Shown here: piece by piece, positions 35,761-47,956 of the stretch
Layout of the letters: each line of letters begins with the position of its first letter
How positions within the stretch are numbered: position 1 is the stretch's first letter
DNA from: Alentia gelatinosa
Taxonomy: Eukaryota; Annelida; Polychaeta; Phyllodocida; Polynoidae
Length of the DNA: 64,000 nt
Direction: 5' to 3'
Assembly (NCBI GenBank): GCA_950022655.1
Contig: OX465580.1
Span: 122,991,016 to 123,055,015, forward strand
Translations under genes and position numbers: made by a program
Notes under the pieces: model-generated
Seen by the model: the letters and a program-made list of their open reading frames with translations, nothing else
The model's database searches: none
Told to the model about the DNA's origin: nothing

Positions 35761-37626
35761 TTTCAGCAATGGTGGCGTATTCTAATGACCGCTTGATACT
35801 ATGCATCTCTTTGGTATGTACACATTTTATATATGGACATTTGTCATGATTGTTATTCTTATAAACCTTGACGTCCAAAACTTTGGTATATACTTAAAGA
35901 TATCATTAGCATTGATCAATATAAATTGCCACTAAGGGGAAAACAATAAAAATGAAGTACAAGGTGCTCCATCATTTATGGTTTTCAGACACCATCTGTC
36001 CAAAATTCTACGATATTACCAGGAAAGATGGGACTCATACATTTTGAATAGATTCTAAATGGCGTTATTTTAGGTTTAATCTTCATGGAATCTTTGAAAT
36101 TTGATTAAATCTGACAGCTTCGGTGGGACTGTGTGCTACTAAAAACTGTAAGTCACCGCCCTTGTTTTTGAAAGACGTGAAGAAAGCCATATTCTTCAGT
36201 ACATTTCCTATATAAATAGGTCTAATTTACATATTGGATGAGGACAAACTGTACAAAGCATTATAAATTAGAATGTATCACAAGGAAATAGTTTGAACAG
36301 CTGGTTATACATATTTAAAAATCGCAGGGTGGCGTCACGGTGAAATGTAGGATATTCTTTTAAATAACATTTGATTAGTTATAGTTTCTTAAAAAATTCG
36401 AGTCTTCGTCACACTTTCCATATACTACTTGATGCTGTCACTCAGAATTTTCACACGTGCAATTCTTATCACGATCACCTGCTATCAACACTCGAGTATG
36501 TACATTCTATTAGGCTGAGCATATCTAGATAACAAAGCTACTTCAACTTTTTGATAGAGTTGGTCTTTTGGGTTCTTTTTGTTTTTTTATTCAATGAAAA
36601 AAGTAGACTTGTTCATTCACCGAAGTGGCACTCATCCTATAGGGGACAGAGCCATTGTTAGTTCATGAAGCAGTCACTAGGTGGTCGGGGGACAAACCTG
36701 TATTCTGGCTCTTTGTTCTTACAAAATTCAACTGCCTTTCAATATTTTACCATGGTTTCCTTGACTCTCTACACCCATCCCAAAGTAGGATGGCATAATA
36801 ACTAAACCCAAGACATGATATTTTCCATATGGAACATTTTATATCAATATGTGAGCAAGGCTAAAGTTGTGACATTTCCCAATTATCACTCACTTCTTTT
36901 CCACCTCCTTTCGTGAAGAACACCTACTTTTTCACCTCCTTTAGTGTAGAACACCTACTGGGGGGGCGTCATGGCAGCGCCCATGGATCATAGGCTATAT
37001 GCCGTATACAAAAGGATGCAAAAACATAGCAGATCTGGACAAGTATTGAGATAGTAGCCAACACATCTGGCAGAAAGTTTTTGTTTACTTTTAAATTGGA
37101 GGTGAATGTATGTATATTCATGTTCTCCAGTATTCAGTAATGCTTTAGTAATATTATTTGTCGATTTTAGTATTTGGTGAGGCATGATCGCTGACATTCA
37201 ATAGATTCGCCGACCCTCTGGAACACCTTTGTACGCACGTGTGGGAAATTACGAATATCCCACATGCGTCCTTCATTCAGAGGCCCATGGCAATGTGTAA
37301 TCATGTTTACACAGATTAGGCTCTGTTGACGCAGAGACAGATTAGTCACGTTAGAATAGGGAATCTGTAAACGAAACTACTATGAAAACATGCTGATGCA
37401 TGAGGCTTGCCATCAGCACTGCCACCCCAAGGTCTGTCCATCAGTCATCTGAGGCTGTGTGACATTTTGTAAACGGAACCGCTGTTATGACCTACTCGCC
37501 TCAGCCGCCTACCACTGCCGCCACCCACCACTTGCGAATCCCCCTCCCTCTCTGTACATAGAACTTGATGTTTGCTGCAAGGACCAGTCCCTGCTAATAG
37601 GGACTGGCCATCTCCCACTATAGAGC
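35761..37626. other. No recognisable gene
   Basis: Almost 1.9 kb without a repeat or exon that I can name. A two-copy CACCTCCTTT-containing repeat lies at about 36900-36960. TTTTTTTATTCAATGAAAAA at about 36581-36602 is again retroposon-tail-like. Confidence 0.4.
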
Positions 37627-38521
37627 AAACCTATGATAATTTATAGTCAAGAGTTTGAATAGTGTAGTAATTCACGAGGCGCAGCTGCGTGAATTGTGTA
37701 GCGATTCAAACGAGATGGGATCAAGCTCTGACTGTAAGCTTTCATAGGTTTCTGAATTTATCTCACCCCTCACATTGACTAATTGGCTAACATTTGTGAC
37801 GTAAACCCCCATTGAGTATTTTTTTCTAAATACCCCATGGGCATCGAGTACGAGTTCCCAATGTTAAGTCTTATCGTAAAACTGGATGAGTTTTGATATT
37901 GGCTCCCGTATTCGACGACTGGAGTTTGGCGTAGTGATTTCACTCGAGTGAAATCCGGAGCCAAAACTCCAGTCGTCGAATACGGGAGCCAATATCAAAA
38001 CTAATAAGGTTTTGATTTTATCCTACCCCCCACTGAATGTAAAAATTATTAAATTAAACTCTAACAAGTACGCATAAGTTTGTGTAGATGTCGATATCGC
38101 GTCACTATTTGTGCTTCGGCCTACATCGGAGAGGATATAGGTCGGGACCTTTCTTTATAATTTCTGAATGTATTGCATTTTTTTCATGATCTATCTATCT
38201 GATTAGTAATATTTTAAGAAATAAGAAACAATCGTTAACAATTTAAACAAAAATTCGGTTCATTACGTTTCTGCAAAAAACTACAAACCGCACTAGGTCA
38301 TCGAGGGCCCCACGAAACTGCTGGAACTACTTTTGCAGATGCTGGGGTGCTGCTCTATGATTGGTCCATATTTTACTCACGTGATTAAGATACTGTAATA
38401 CACTAGTGGGTTACGAAACTCCGTATCCAGTTCATAGTTGAATACGGATTCACAATGTTAACCCTATGGGCTTTTATATTAGGGGTAGGATAAATGGTGA
38501 AAAAATACCAGGGGTGAGATA
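37627..38521 (+). mobile_element. Class II hairpin element E8, interrupted by E9
   Basis: The hairpin is at 37627-37750 (AAACCTATGA ... TCATAGGTTT). Its tip GCGCAGC (37679-37685) is a C-GCA-G loop. TTTATCTCACCCC follows, then CCCCCATTGAGTATTTT and CCCAATGTTAAGTCT, where E9 is inserted. The remainder ATGGTGAAAAAATACCAGGG and GGTGAGAT resumes at 38494. Same family as E14. Confidence 0.8.
37871..38493 (+). mobile_element. Hairpin element E9 (class I), nested in E8
   Basis: The youngest-looking hairpin: 36-bp arms from TTTTGATATTGGCTCCCG to CGGGAGCCAATATCAAAA pair without mismatch. The tip is CACTCGAGTG: the GNA loop is lost, apparently by deletion. After TTTATCCTACCCCC, about 350 bp of interior precedes ATACGGATTCACAATG and the right end GGGGTAGGATAA. 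Insertion between T and A of E8 left no duplicated base. Confidence 0.85.
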
Positions 38522-38540
38522 TTCTCCCTGTGCCACCACC

Positions 38541-38974
38541 CAGGGATGCCAGTTTATAGGATTTTGCCTACATGTAGGATTTTCATTTTAGTCTCAAAGT
38601 GATGAAAAGTTCAAGAAATTGTATGTTTTGAGAACAAAATAGACTCCAGGTTCCCTGAAATCTAAATCTTAGATAAACTTGTTCTGTAATCTTTCAAAAT
38701 TCCGAATTTAGCTACCCCGAGTACACTCAGTTAGAGGCCCTATGGATCCCAGTGCTCCAACCTAGAACTGTAGGATGGTAGGATTCCTGTAGGAAATGCT
38801 CCTACGGATAAGGGCAAACTTGAATACTGACTTCTGATTGGCTTAAAATATATGCCCAAGAATCTGCTAGGAGAGTGATGGGGATTCCCCATACACCATG
38901 TGCGTTTTAGGTGATACATAGACTGGCCTCAGTCCCCATGTAGGAATATCTTCTGACCCCAACTAGCATCCCTG
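38541..38974. mobile_element. hAT-like element with CAGGGATGC ends
   Basis: CAGGGATGCCAGTT at 38541 is matched inverted by AACTAGCATCCCTG ending at 38974. ACCACC flanks both sides as a short direct repeat. Length 434 bp, no coding capacity. Related to 29459-29695 and 14672-14940. The ends fit hAT, but the full 8-bp duplication is not clear here. Confidence 0.6.
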
Positions 38975-39416
38975 ACCACCGACCGCCCTGAACTCTCCGC
39001 TGTAGGGCTGCTCTTTACGGCCCACCTCTGACTGCGCTGTCCGATACCACCATCTATTTGTCCTGCATCACCATCACCCACTGTCCCCAGGTTATACTTC
39101 TCTCAGCAAGATATCTGTCACTGCCCACCATATATTCCGTCTATCTGCAGAATGCTCCTGCCTTTTATTTGTTATTCAATGCTCATTGGTTCCACCTGGC
39201 TACTTCCCACTGCTTACTGCCCACAGCCTGATGCACGGAGCATACTTGAGATCTTCCGTTCCTCCCCAACCCACTTTGGACTGTCCATCGGCTTATCTCT
39301 CATACACCTCACAGTTCACTGCCCTCACCCGCAATCAATATCAATTTCCCACCCTTTGCCGTTCACCACCCAGTTCTCACTGCCCTTCACATGCTTTATT
39401 GAGAGTTTATAGAGAC
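38975..39416. repeat. Degenerate CA/CC-rich minisatellite-like tract
   Basis: Repeated CACTGCCCACC, CACCATCACCC and TATCTGC words without a clean period, similar in style to the minisatellite at 58030-59610. Frames of about 90 codons across it are by-products. Confidence 0.4.
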
Positions 39417-39745
39417 TCAGTAAACCACTACCAATTGTTTAAACACTGTCAGATGCCATAACCATGGTGTACGGATTGAAGTATGTGATATACAGCCTCA
39501 AAGCCATTGTATACGGGAAAATAGTCCCTTTGTGCTATAGAGCAAAAGAAAGAGATCCTAATGATATATTTTTTAATATGGCAATTCCCGGGATCCATTT
39601 ATTCGATGGATAATAAATTCAACAAATAATGATTTTGTGGATAGGCGGCTCTGTGAACCACTCGAGGTTTACGGCGTAATACACTCGCTAACCCTCGTGT
39701 ATTACTCTCGTGGCTTACGGTCACCTGTCCACAAAACCATCGATT
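39417..39745 (-). mobile_element. Hairpin-related element G3
   Basis: Reverse copy of the G family. GACTCAGTAAACCAC is at the left end. TACGGGAAAATAGTCCCTTT is in the middle. The hairpin at about 39640-39732 runs from TGTGGATAGGCGGCTCTGTG to CACCTGTCCACA. On the element strand the tip is CACGAGGGTTAGCGAGTG: it keeps the CACGA and GAGTG flanks of the E elements without the GNA loop. Confidence 0.65.
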
Positions 39746-40598
39746 ACTGTCTATGTATTCCACATGGAGTGCGCCACTTCCTCCTTCCGCCCGTCGACCA
39801 CGTACCACCCATTGCTCATCGCTTATCGCCCATTGCTCACTGCCTATCGCCACCTCCCGCCTCTCACCACATGCGTTAAAGCCAACTCCACACGCGCGGC
39901 GACAAAATGGCCTAATATTTATACTGGCACGATTTATCGTTCCATTATTGTCATGTATAATTCTAATACATGGCGAATTAACGAGCGGCGCTGGCGTATT
40001 ACGCTTTGATATAGTGCTTTTAGTGCCTTCCAACATTGATTCACCCACCCACCCCCCTATTAAAGCCATTCCAAGGCGTTGTGTATGTGGGGGCACGGCG
40101 GTATACGGAGCTGCCGGGGGTCCCTCTATTAAACACAGTGAACGAGTTGCTCGCGTGCTATCTGCCCGAACTCCCGCACAGCACGAGGGGTAATGGGGTA
40201 GCAGAGTATGGGGAGTACACCTTCACTGGTTTCCAATGTGATAGCACTTTCAGCCGGCGCCGATTGTGTTATTGACGTAACGATATTAGCGATGACCCGA
40301 GGTGGGCGATTATGATGGGTCTCGTCCGTACGGGTTCCGTTTCCGTCCCTATTCGCCCCTCATTCACCACCAACCTCCATCGCTTCCCCAACCCAAACAT
40401 AGACTGGTTCCCTGTCCAATTGAATGATAGGACAGGTATGGTACGATTCGAAGCGACCTTGAACTTTTGCTGGTTCTCTCGTCATTCTGAGCGGAGGGAG
40501 GGACCGGCTAAATTTCGCTGGCCTCCCAGCCCTCCGGGGAACCAGCGTAGGAACCAGCGTATTAGACGATCTTCACTAATTGACAGGGAACTAGCTCT
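39746..40598. other. No recognisable gene
   Basis: CG-containing DNA with a short repetitive part at about 39795-39860 (CCCATTGCTCATCGC words). Frames up to about 165 codons cross the G3 boundary and have no domain. A GC-rich palindromic patch lies at about 40490-40560 (CTGGTTCTCTCG and GGAACCAGCG words). Confidence 0.35.
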
Positions 40599-40806
40599 GG
40601 GGCCCGTTGAATAATCTATGCTGGTACATGAAGACCCTTTTCTGTACCTCGTACACTAGTTATAGTTTAATTAGGTATGAGTTCGTTTACTAAGACAGCG
40701 TTAGCCGTCCATAAGTATTGAATAAAGTTGACTCACATCGTCCCTGGGTCTCCTTGGCATAAAGAAAATGGTCTTTATGTACAAGCCTAGATTATACAAC
40801 AGGCTC
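40599..40806. mobile_element. 136-bp MITE family, head-to-head fused copy
   Basis: GGGGCCCGTTGAATAATCTA at 40599 starts a copy that is interrupted after about 50 bp. At about 40680 a reverse copy follows (GTTTACTAAGACAGCGTTAG ... CATCGTCCCTGGGTCTCC ... AGCCTAGATTATACAACAGG). The result is a partial palindrome of two units in opposite orientation. Confidence 0.6.
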
Positions 40807-43770
40807 CAGTTCTACATTCCACAACACCATACCAGGCCTAATATGTGAGGAGGATATATGCCAGGCGTCCAGGCTAAACCAAACACGGCTTGCCTTGCTG
40901 AGTGGGTCGTGTTGGTTCATTGTGAGCGTCTCTACAGCGTCTGTGCTGCGCGCGCATTGCGCTTGATCACAGCAGCCTTGAACTCTGTCCAAGAACTGGG
41001 CCAAGGCTAGAACGAGGTGACCATGAGTCAGAGGGTTACTGTTAATTATCAATATTGATCTTAAGGTAAGAAAGACATCTTTGGGCCATTATAGAAATTG
41101 ATATCAGCAGTGTATGGTATATGATTGGAAGGTCAGTACATGGATCACCTTATACAGTATATTATGAAATGGATGATAATCAGAGCAATAACACATTGAA
41201 ATTATGTGCTTATTGTGGAGCCTGTATTCATGGAATCTAGATGAATTGTGTTTATGCTTGTAAACTTTGGTTCTAATTGACCTAAATGTAAGTCCATTCA
41301 GTTTCTGAACAAACTTTATTGGATTTCGGTGGACAGGGACCATCTTAATTGCCCCCATAAAGACGAGGATTATTTATAATTCGGATCTCACTATTCAGTT
41401 TTCTTAAGGGGACACTTATCTCTACAGAAGGCTTTTACATAGAACATTTCAATGTTCGGGCTTTTCGATGAATGTTTTTGAGAAAACCCAATAAATATGT
41501 ATGTAATATAATATCATGAGCTTGCCCACAGACAATACTTTTCTGTGCTCAATATCTCGACTGAAGAACAGCAGATATTGGTTCCGTGTGAATTCAAGCA
41601 GTCCGGTAATGAATGTCTGAAGGGAAAGCCTCATTAACCCTGGAATCCCTTAGTTTGTGCTTGTAAATAGGGCGAAGACCGCATCGCTTGATGGAATCAA
41701 TGTTATCCGGACCCAGTTTTATATTTCATATTCAAACAAGATCCCCGACCCACGTAATGGTGGAGAGAACCTGTTAATACGTTGCATCCATGTATGTTAT
41801 CCCTAGACCATATAACTACGTGTGTTCTTTTGGAAATAAGGACAGTTTGATCAGTTTAGACAGTCTTTTCAGCCTGGATATAAGGTATTCTTCTATGCAC
41901 TACTTACATTTTGGCAACTCTTCCTTGGGCCTCCTGTACGATGCCCTCCAACTGTAGCCCCAATTGTCAAGAAGGCAGGAGTTGAAGCTACGTCTTGGGG
42001 AAACTATTCATATTACTTGAATGATTTCAGACCAACATGATTACCAAATACAACTGAATATTCTAGCTAAAATATCATAGAAAAGAGGATTATTATAATC
42101 CTTTGATGAATTTCCACATCGAACACAGAAAGGTCCAACATGATAATAAAGAACTTTGATAATGCACTGTCCTGCAAAAGGAATACTCGTATAGTTCAAA
42201 CCTAGGGAATATGTAATAATTGGACCTCAAGAATTCACAGCGGAAGAAGGTAGAATTACTCCTCTATATGGGGAATATATACAATGCAATGCAGTAAGGT
42301 GACTATCTCTGAAAATGTACCATCTGAATATTTGTATCATCAACTAGAAAGGAAAAAAAATAAAAGGTGTTTTAATAAGCAAAAAGAAAAGAAAATGGCA
42401 AAGGGTGCAAACTAGAGCCGCAAGTAGCTTCGCATTTATTTTGCTGCGGCATGCACAAGTGTGTACATGTGATATCCGACTGAATATCAGGTCTCTCTCT
42501 CTCTCAGCAGGGCAGTACATTTCTGTAGCTTTAACATGGACAATAATCTATTTAGTTATTTAAGGAAAATTGCACCCCAGTTTCTAAAGCGTCCACTGAA
42601 ACCATTTATTGCGGATCGAGAATCTGTTTGAATTCCTGTGGCTTGCATTTTCTTACGAATTCCTACCCCTTTCTGAAATTCTCTAACAGGATCCATGTCC
42701 TGCCCAGGAGACTCTGTCTAGCATGAGCCCATTCGCTACTCTCTCTCTCTGAAAAACATGACGCGCCAATCCGATTGAACAGAAACCAATATTGGACTAC
42801 CGTCGTTCTAACCACTTCTGAGCTATTGCCGTCCCAATTTGAAAATGGTGCAATTTTCGCAATTGCCGCGAACCGGCATTACCTGGAAGAGGATGAGGTG
42901 GGGTGGGGGTGCTCAGTAGGAACAATCACTGACGTTTGGGAGCGCAGCGTATTAGCTGTAATGGCACTAATAAACACCATGCGACACAGCGGGCCCAATT
43001 AGGCGGTACCACCGTGCAGTTCTCGGCGGTACCCCAACAGCCTCTCCCCGGACACAAACACGCCGACACGCACACATGGGGACCGTGTTAATGGTATGGC
43101 AGTCTACTGGGACGATATTTTCTGCATCCATCTCGCAGACTCATTCCATCTATATATTAACAATAATACAGCCATCTTTTGTTGTCTGCAACTCCCAGTT
43201 CACCCCTCTCGCTTCTCGTTCCCTCCCTCGATCTTTCTATCCTTCTTACAATTCTCTATACTTTATTTGTAGTATTTGCCTTGATTGATTTAGAAAAAAA
43301 AGTTCTTCTCTCCCTCAAACGTACCTTTCCTTTCACCTAATCCCCATTTTCCTCCCATCCCACATTCTCATCCTCAGTTCTCTTCTCTTCCCAAACTCTA
43401 AGTTTTAAAGTTTTTTGGGTTTTTTTGGGGAGTTTTTTTTGTGGGGTGGGGGGAGGGGTCTCATTCTCGTTTCCTGTTGATAGACAAAACAAGGAAATAA
43501 TACAACTGGCTTCGCCATTGATAAAGTTTTAAGGAACATGCCAAGTAATTGAACTTTCGGCAGCCCACACGCGAAAAAGTCTCCCGAAATTAATCGTAAA
43601 TGCTATTAAAATTTCTTTTTAAAGGATTCTCAATTCTTCTTGATTCTATCTCACGCACTTGCATTGCAGCATCAGACCCGAGGCATAGAGTAGGATGGGG
43701 TTGATTTAAAGCCTGTGCTTAATATTATTTGGGCTTAATAATGGATACCGCTTCCGTGTCATAACACCCG
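40807..43770. other. No recognisable gene
   Basis: Nearly 3 kb of AT-rich DNA. No supported exon, RNA gene or repeat shared with the rest of the window. Short CT runs at about 42490-42512 and 42740-42750; a G/T homopolymer-rich stretch at about 43405-43460. Confidence 0.4.
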
Positions 43771-44130
43771 TGCCACACGGGGGCGCTGTGGTTAGTTGTG
43801 ACGTATCTAACCACGTGACATGACTTACAACGGTTATGGCGCATGCGGCCTGGCTTAGCGGGGCTCGTTTCCGGTCGCCGCTGGCGTCGCGGGGCGCCAT
43901 GTACGCCATCTGTCGGCAGCCGGCGTGGCCACGTGCCTATGCCTTAGCGACACGCGTCACAATGATCCCGTGTTATCCACGTCACTGGCGCGCAGCAAAC
44001 ATGCCCGCTAAAGGGGCGCGGGTCGATCGCCGGCAGGGTTCGTGTGCCGTTAGAGGCACCGGCCCTGGAGTACCGTATGTATGGCCTATAGATGGACTAT
44101 AAAGGCGGGACCCCGGTGAGACCTGGACAC
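43771..44130 (+). promoter_or_regulatory. CpG-rich island, promoter-like
   Basis: A CpG-dense block with a CTCF-like CACACGGGGGCGCTGTGG (about 43774-43791), an E-box CCACGTGAC at about 43811, an NRF1-like GGCGCATGCGGC at about 43838 and a TATA-like CTATAAAGGCGGGA at about 44096. This is the most promoter-like stretch in the window. The sequence downstream is a TA microsatellite and MITEs, so no gene can be attached to it. An 88-codon frame inside it has no domain. Confidence 0.4.
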
Positions 44131-44132
44131 CC

Positions 44133-44319
<187 letters not shown>

Positions 44320-44460
44320 GGAACAACGACTATTTCCTGCTGCCATGATCTATAGATAACCTAATACGATGCTAAACCCCTTTTATGACCAACCAAACTT
44401 CTTTTTTTTTAAATAAAATCCAATGATAACTGGACCCGTAAGCTGGTGTTTTGTTAATCA
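44320..44460. other. Short spacer
   Basis: AT-rich spacer without a feature. Confidence 0.4.
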
Positions 44461-44515
44461 TCGGAAGGCAAGATGGCCGCACCCATAACACAATAACTAT
44501 CTGCCCTATAGGTTT
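44461..44515 (-). repeat. Dispersed repeat X, fragment 3
   Basis: Inverted match to the start of repeat X: GGCAAGATGGCCGCACCC and CACAATAACTATCTGCCCTA. It stops at element K, which appears to have inserted next to or into it. Confidence 0.5.
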
Positions 44516-45260
44516 AAGGGGGGGCATCCACCAACCACGACAAGGCTACGACAATGGCTTTCCGATAAGGTCCACGACAGCTCTACGATTGGAAGCCTTG
44601 TCGTAGCCTTGTCGTAGCCTTGTCGTGGTTGGTGGACCCCATTTCCCGACAAGAGGCTACGACAAGGCCACGACAGGCTGCGACATGAAGCTTGTCGGGG
44701 GCCTATCGGGGGCCTTCCGACAAGGCTACGACAATATCGAACATGTTCGATTTTTGCTCCGACTGGACCTTTGTCGTGGAGTGTTGTGGTTTATCTCACC
44801 CCGGTATTTTTCTCCATAGGCTTAACGTTAGGAAGTCGTACTCCACGGCCGTGAAAGTATTGGACCCAATACTCAATGGCTAATTTGGCGAGTTATTCCA
44901 GCAATAAATGATGTTATACGGGGTGAGATAAAATCAGAAACCCACTCGATGTGAAGAACTTGGTCTGAACTCCACCTCATTTGACCGCTACGTAATTCAC
45001 TCAGCTTCGCTTCGTGGATCACTTCGCAGTCAAACTCGGTGGAGTACAGACCAAATTATTCTCATCTCGTGGGTTTCCTTCTAATTCCTCGATATCACTG
45101 TCGTAGTGTGTCGGAACCATGGGCGCCTTTTTTACGGCAACCAGCAACGTCTACGACACGCCCCGGTACTGCTGTCCCGACACTGCTCTTCTCACGACAA
45201 GGCTGCGATTGGATCTTTCATGTCGGCGTAGCCTTGTCGTATTTGGTGGACGCCCCCCTT
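44516..45260. mobile_element. Word-rich MITE K, carrying E12
   Basis: Imperfect terminal inverted repeats: AAGGGGGGGCATCCACCAAC at the left and the complement ending GGTGGACGCCCCCCTT at 45260, each followed inward by ACGACAAGGC. The interior is packed with CTACGACAAGG words in both orientations. It has a perfect 16-bp palindrome ATCGAACATGTTCGAT at 44736-44751. TAGGTTTA before and TAGGGTTT after may be a decayed 8-bp duplication. Without E12 it is about 458 bp. No coding capacity. Confidence 0.7.
44790..45076 (-). mobile_element. Class II hairpin element E12, nested in K
   Basis: TTTATCTCACCCCGGTATTT, the reversed conserved block (CATAGGCTTAACGTTAGG), GGGGTGAGATAAAATC at about 44920, then the hairpin from AAACCCACTCGATG to CTCGTGGGTTT. 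On the element strand the tip (45003-45011) is AGCGAAGCT with CACGA and GAGTG flanks. It is the intact relative of E10, and its uninterrupted CTCACCCCGTATAA junction shows the E11 insertion site before insertion. Confidence 0.85.
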
Positions 45261-45585
45261 TAGGGTTTGACTCTCTCTCTTTTTGTGAAGGCGGTGGCCA
45301 ATTTATTTGGTATGATTCGTAGGGAGAGTGTCCTGGGAGGGTGCCTTTATTTGTGATAGGCATAGGAGATAATGGACTGAGATCTGAGAAGCATTGGACA
45401 AGGTATGCCGCGAACGGGGACAAGGGTCGTGATTGGGTGTGAGATAAAGGTTTAAGGTGAGTAGGTGTCGGACCCGGGTGGAGTGGGAAGTGTAACATGG
45501 ATGAGCGTGAGGCCAGACCTGACTACAAATAAGGCCTTTCCTGGGTGCACGTTAGCGGTGTGATGAAAGGGCCTAGAGATTTATA
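45261..45585. other. No recognisable gene
   Basis: Nothing identified. Confidence 0.4.
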
Positions 45586-45882
45586 TAGAACTGCATCGAG
45601 AATCGTATTTTACGTTTCGAGTGCGGTTCTTAATTTATATCACCCCTTTCACTGATATTGAACTGCATCACAATATCAGAATAATTCAAATAACTTTTTA
45701 ATTCAATTTTTTTTTAAACGTTTATTTATCCTGGGAATACGCACTCAGCCCTGGGGCTGGTTTCAAGGTGCGCCCAGCAGTTGGTCGATAGCGTGGCATA
45801 GTATCGTCACTTTACCGGGGTGATGTTGATTTTTTTTCTAACTTTATTCCTATGGCTAAACTTGTACCAGGAGCAAGATAAA
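45586..45882 (+). mobile_element. Hairpin-element remnant E18 (class II-like)
   Basis: A short hairpin AGAACTGCATCGAGA ... CGAGTGCGGTTCT, then TTTATATCACCCC, and a right end TTCCTATGGCTAAACTTGTA with CCAGGAGCAAGATAAA. The ends resemble E4. A T-rich run with GTTTATTTATCCTGGG and a CAGCCCTGGGGCTG hairpin (about 45700-45770) looks like a retroposon inserted in its middle. Old copy; the GNA tip is absent. Confidence 0.5.
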
Positions 45883-47956
45883 GCTTGGTGCCTTTTTCTT
45901 GGATAATAATAGTTTTGGGCGTACATATATATGCAGGAAAGTGCGGGTTTCAAAATTACCGAGGTTTGGGATATTTAATTCAGGGTTATATACAACAGAC
46001 ATGAGTAGAGCTTTATACGAGGCGATTGGAATCTCGCTAATCTCGTGATAGGGCATGGCAGGGCAGGGAGGGGCAGAGACAGAGCGCAGTCTTGTAGGGT
46101 AGTAATAGAAGTAATCCGTACAAAAGCTCAACTCAGGATGCGCCAATACTTCCTCACGCCCGTGGGGAGATCCCACGAGATCCTGTGAGATCTCGCGGGT
46201 ACCGAGACGTGATAGGAAGCTGAGGCGGAAGTCGTGTACACGGGGAACGCCCGTGGGCGCCTGCCAGGTAGCATTAGCGCGTTCCTCTGATGCGCTGGTA
46301 CCCCGTCGTCCATCCCAGATGTGTCTCCGTCACCCGCTAGGCCGATGAACCTCCTCCAGCAGACAGACGACGCCCATGTTGGATTCCAGGAGGCGGGACC
46401 AGACTGATCTGCGGATTATTAGGGGGAACGAGCGACTCGTCTATCAATACACACCACATACATAAAGATCTGGTAGCCTAATCCACTGTCATCTTCCTTT
46501 GATCCCCAACAAAGGTGTGCTTTTCAACGGCTTTAGGTTTTGGTAGATATATGGGGCTATATAGGAGCTCACGCACTATGTGTAAAGATATGTACTCGTT
46601 GGTGCACGTCCAAAGTGGAGATAGAAAAGAGGCTTGATGCAGTAGTTGGATATGACTGATAGATAAGATAAAAAAGATGTTTGAAGCAGGAGGTGGATAT
46701 GAGTGATAGATCACCTCCTGTCAAGTTTCAGGAGCCAGAATGTAGCATTTTTCATATCATGATTGGGTTAGAATGCCTGGAGTATGTAGTACATGTATCT
46801 CACTAATAACGTGTTCAATCTAGTATAGGTTCAGAATTTCACTAATTACCAACTGATCATAGGGTTAATTGTATAAGTCATTGCAATGGTGTGTTTAAGG
46901 CCAAATCTCCTGATATACGAAGCAGTGGATTTTGTTGAAAGCCATAACATCAGAGGTATCCCAGAATATTGCTTAACTGATAAAACGTCTTTGGGGAAGC
47001 TGCTCTGCTAATTAAATTCAGGTTTAATGGCGTGAGAGTGGTGAGATTTCCATCTACTTAGCATGGAGTCTGTTCACAAGAACCTACAAATAAATGTCAA
47101 AAGAAATTAATTAAAATTGAGACTATTGATTGGATGATAGTATTATACGTATAGTGGGTATGGCATCCTGTTGATACTAAAGTAGTAGATCTTGGTCACA
47201 AATGAAAAAATATATGACCATATAGCTTGATGGCACTGTAGATATAATCGTAGCTCACCCAGAGCACCAGCCCATGGTAGTATTGTAGAGGGATCCTTAT
47301 AAAGCCGTATTTGTAAAGGACCCCGAGTGTTATGCGTCGTTTCTGCATCACCGCAGGATTAGGGGACCCCTTTTATAGTAACTAAAAGGGGGAAACCCAA
47401 TCAGTCTGATTATTAATGAATATGCCAAATCATATCCTGTAGGCTTACCACCTAGGAAACCACAGGAAGTGAGACACTTAGTACTTGCCATCAATTCTCA
47501 GATGTCTAGTAGAATATTTAGAGTTTCCATATTTGTTCAGGCATATGTAGATACAGTGTATACACACTTGAAACCTAATGTATGGTCCAACCACACTTGG
47601 CTCGTGATGTTTTTACGTAACTCGAATTGAGTTCTGTCAACACGACGCCATACACTAAGGCGTCTAGTCTTCATGATACACTGGAAAATATCAATATTTT
47701 ACCGTAAATAGATGTAGAAGCATGTCGATGCGAAGCGGTCGCGCCGTATAAGGGTACAGCACGCGTACGATGCCGTTGTTTAATATCTACTATACTTATA
47801 TACGTCACATCACTATTAGAAGTACATAGACAGGAGTATAATGAATTATTATAAAGTTACTTCCAATACCATTGATTCATCAAACTACGCCGTATTGTCA
47901 CCACATTTCAACAACCCATATCTTTATAATTCTCACATCCAGTGATTCCACATCCA
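45883..47956. other. No recognisable gene
   Basis: Two kilobases with no named feature. A CpG-containing patch at about 46170-46320 gives minus-strand frames of 60-106 codons without a domain. Confidence 0.4.

Noticed and set aside
39599..40096. 165-codon minus-strand frame
   Set aside because: It crosses the G3 hairpin and a short CCCATTGCTCATCGC repeat; no domain.
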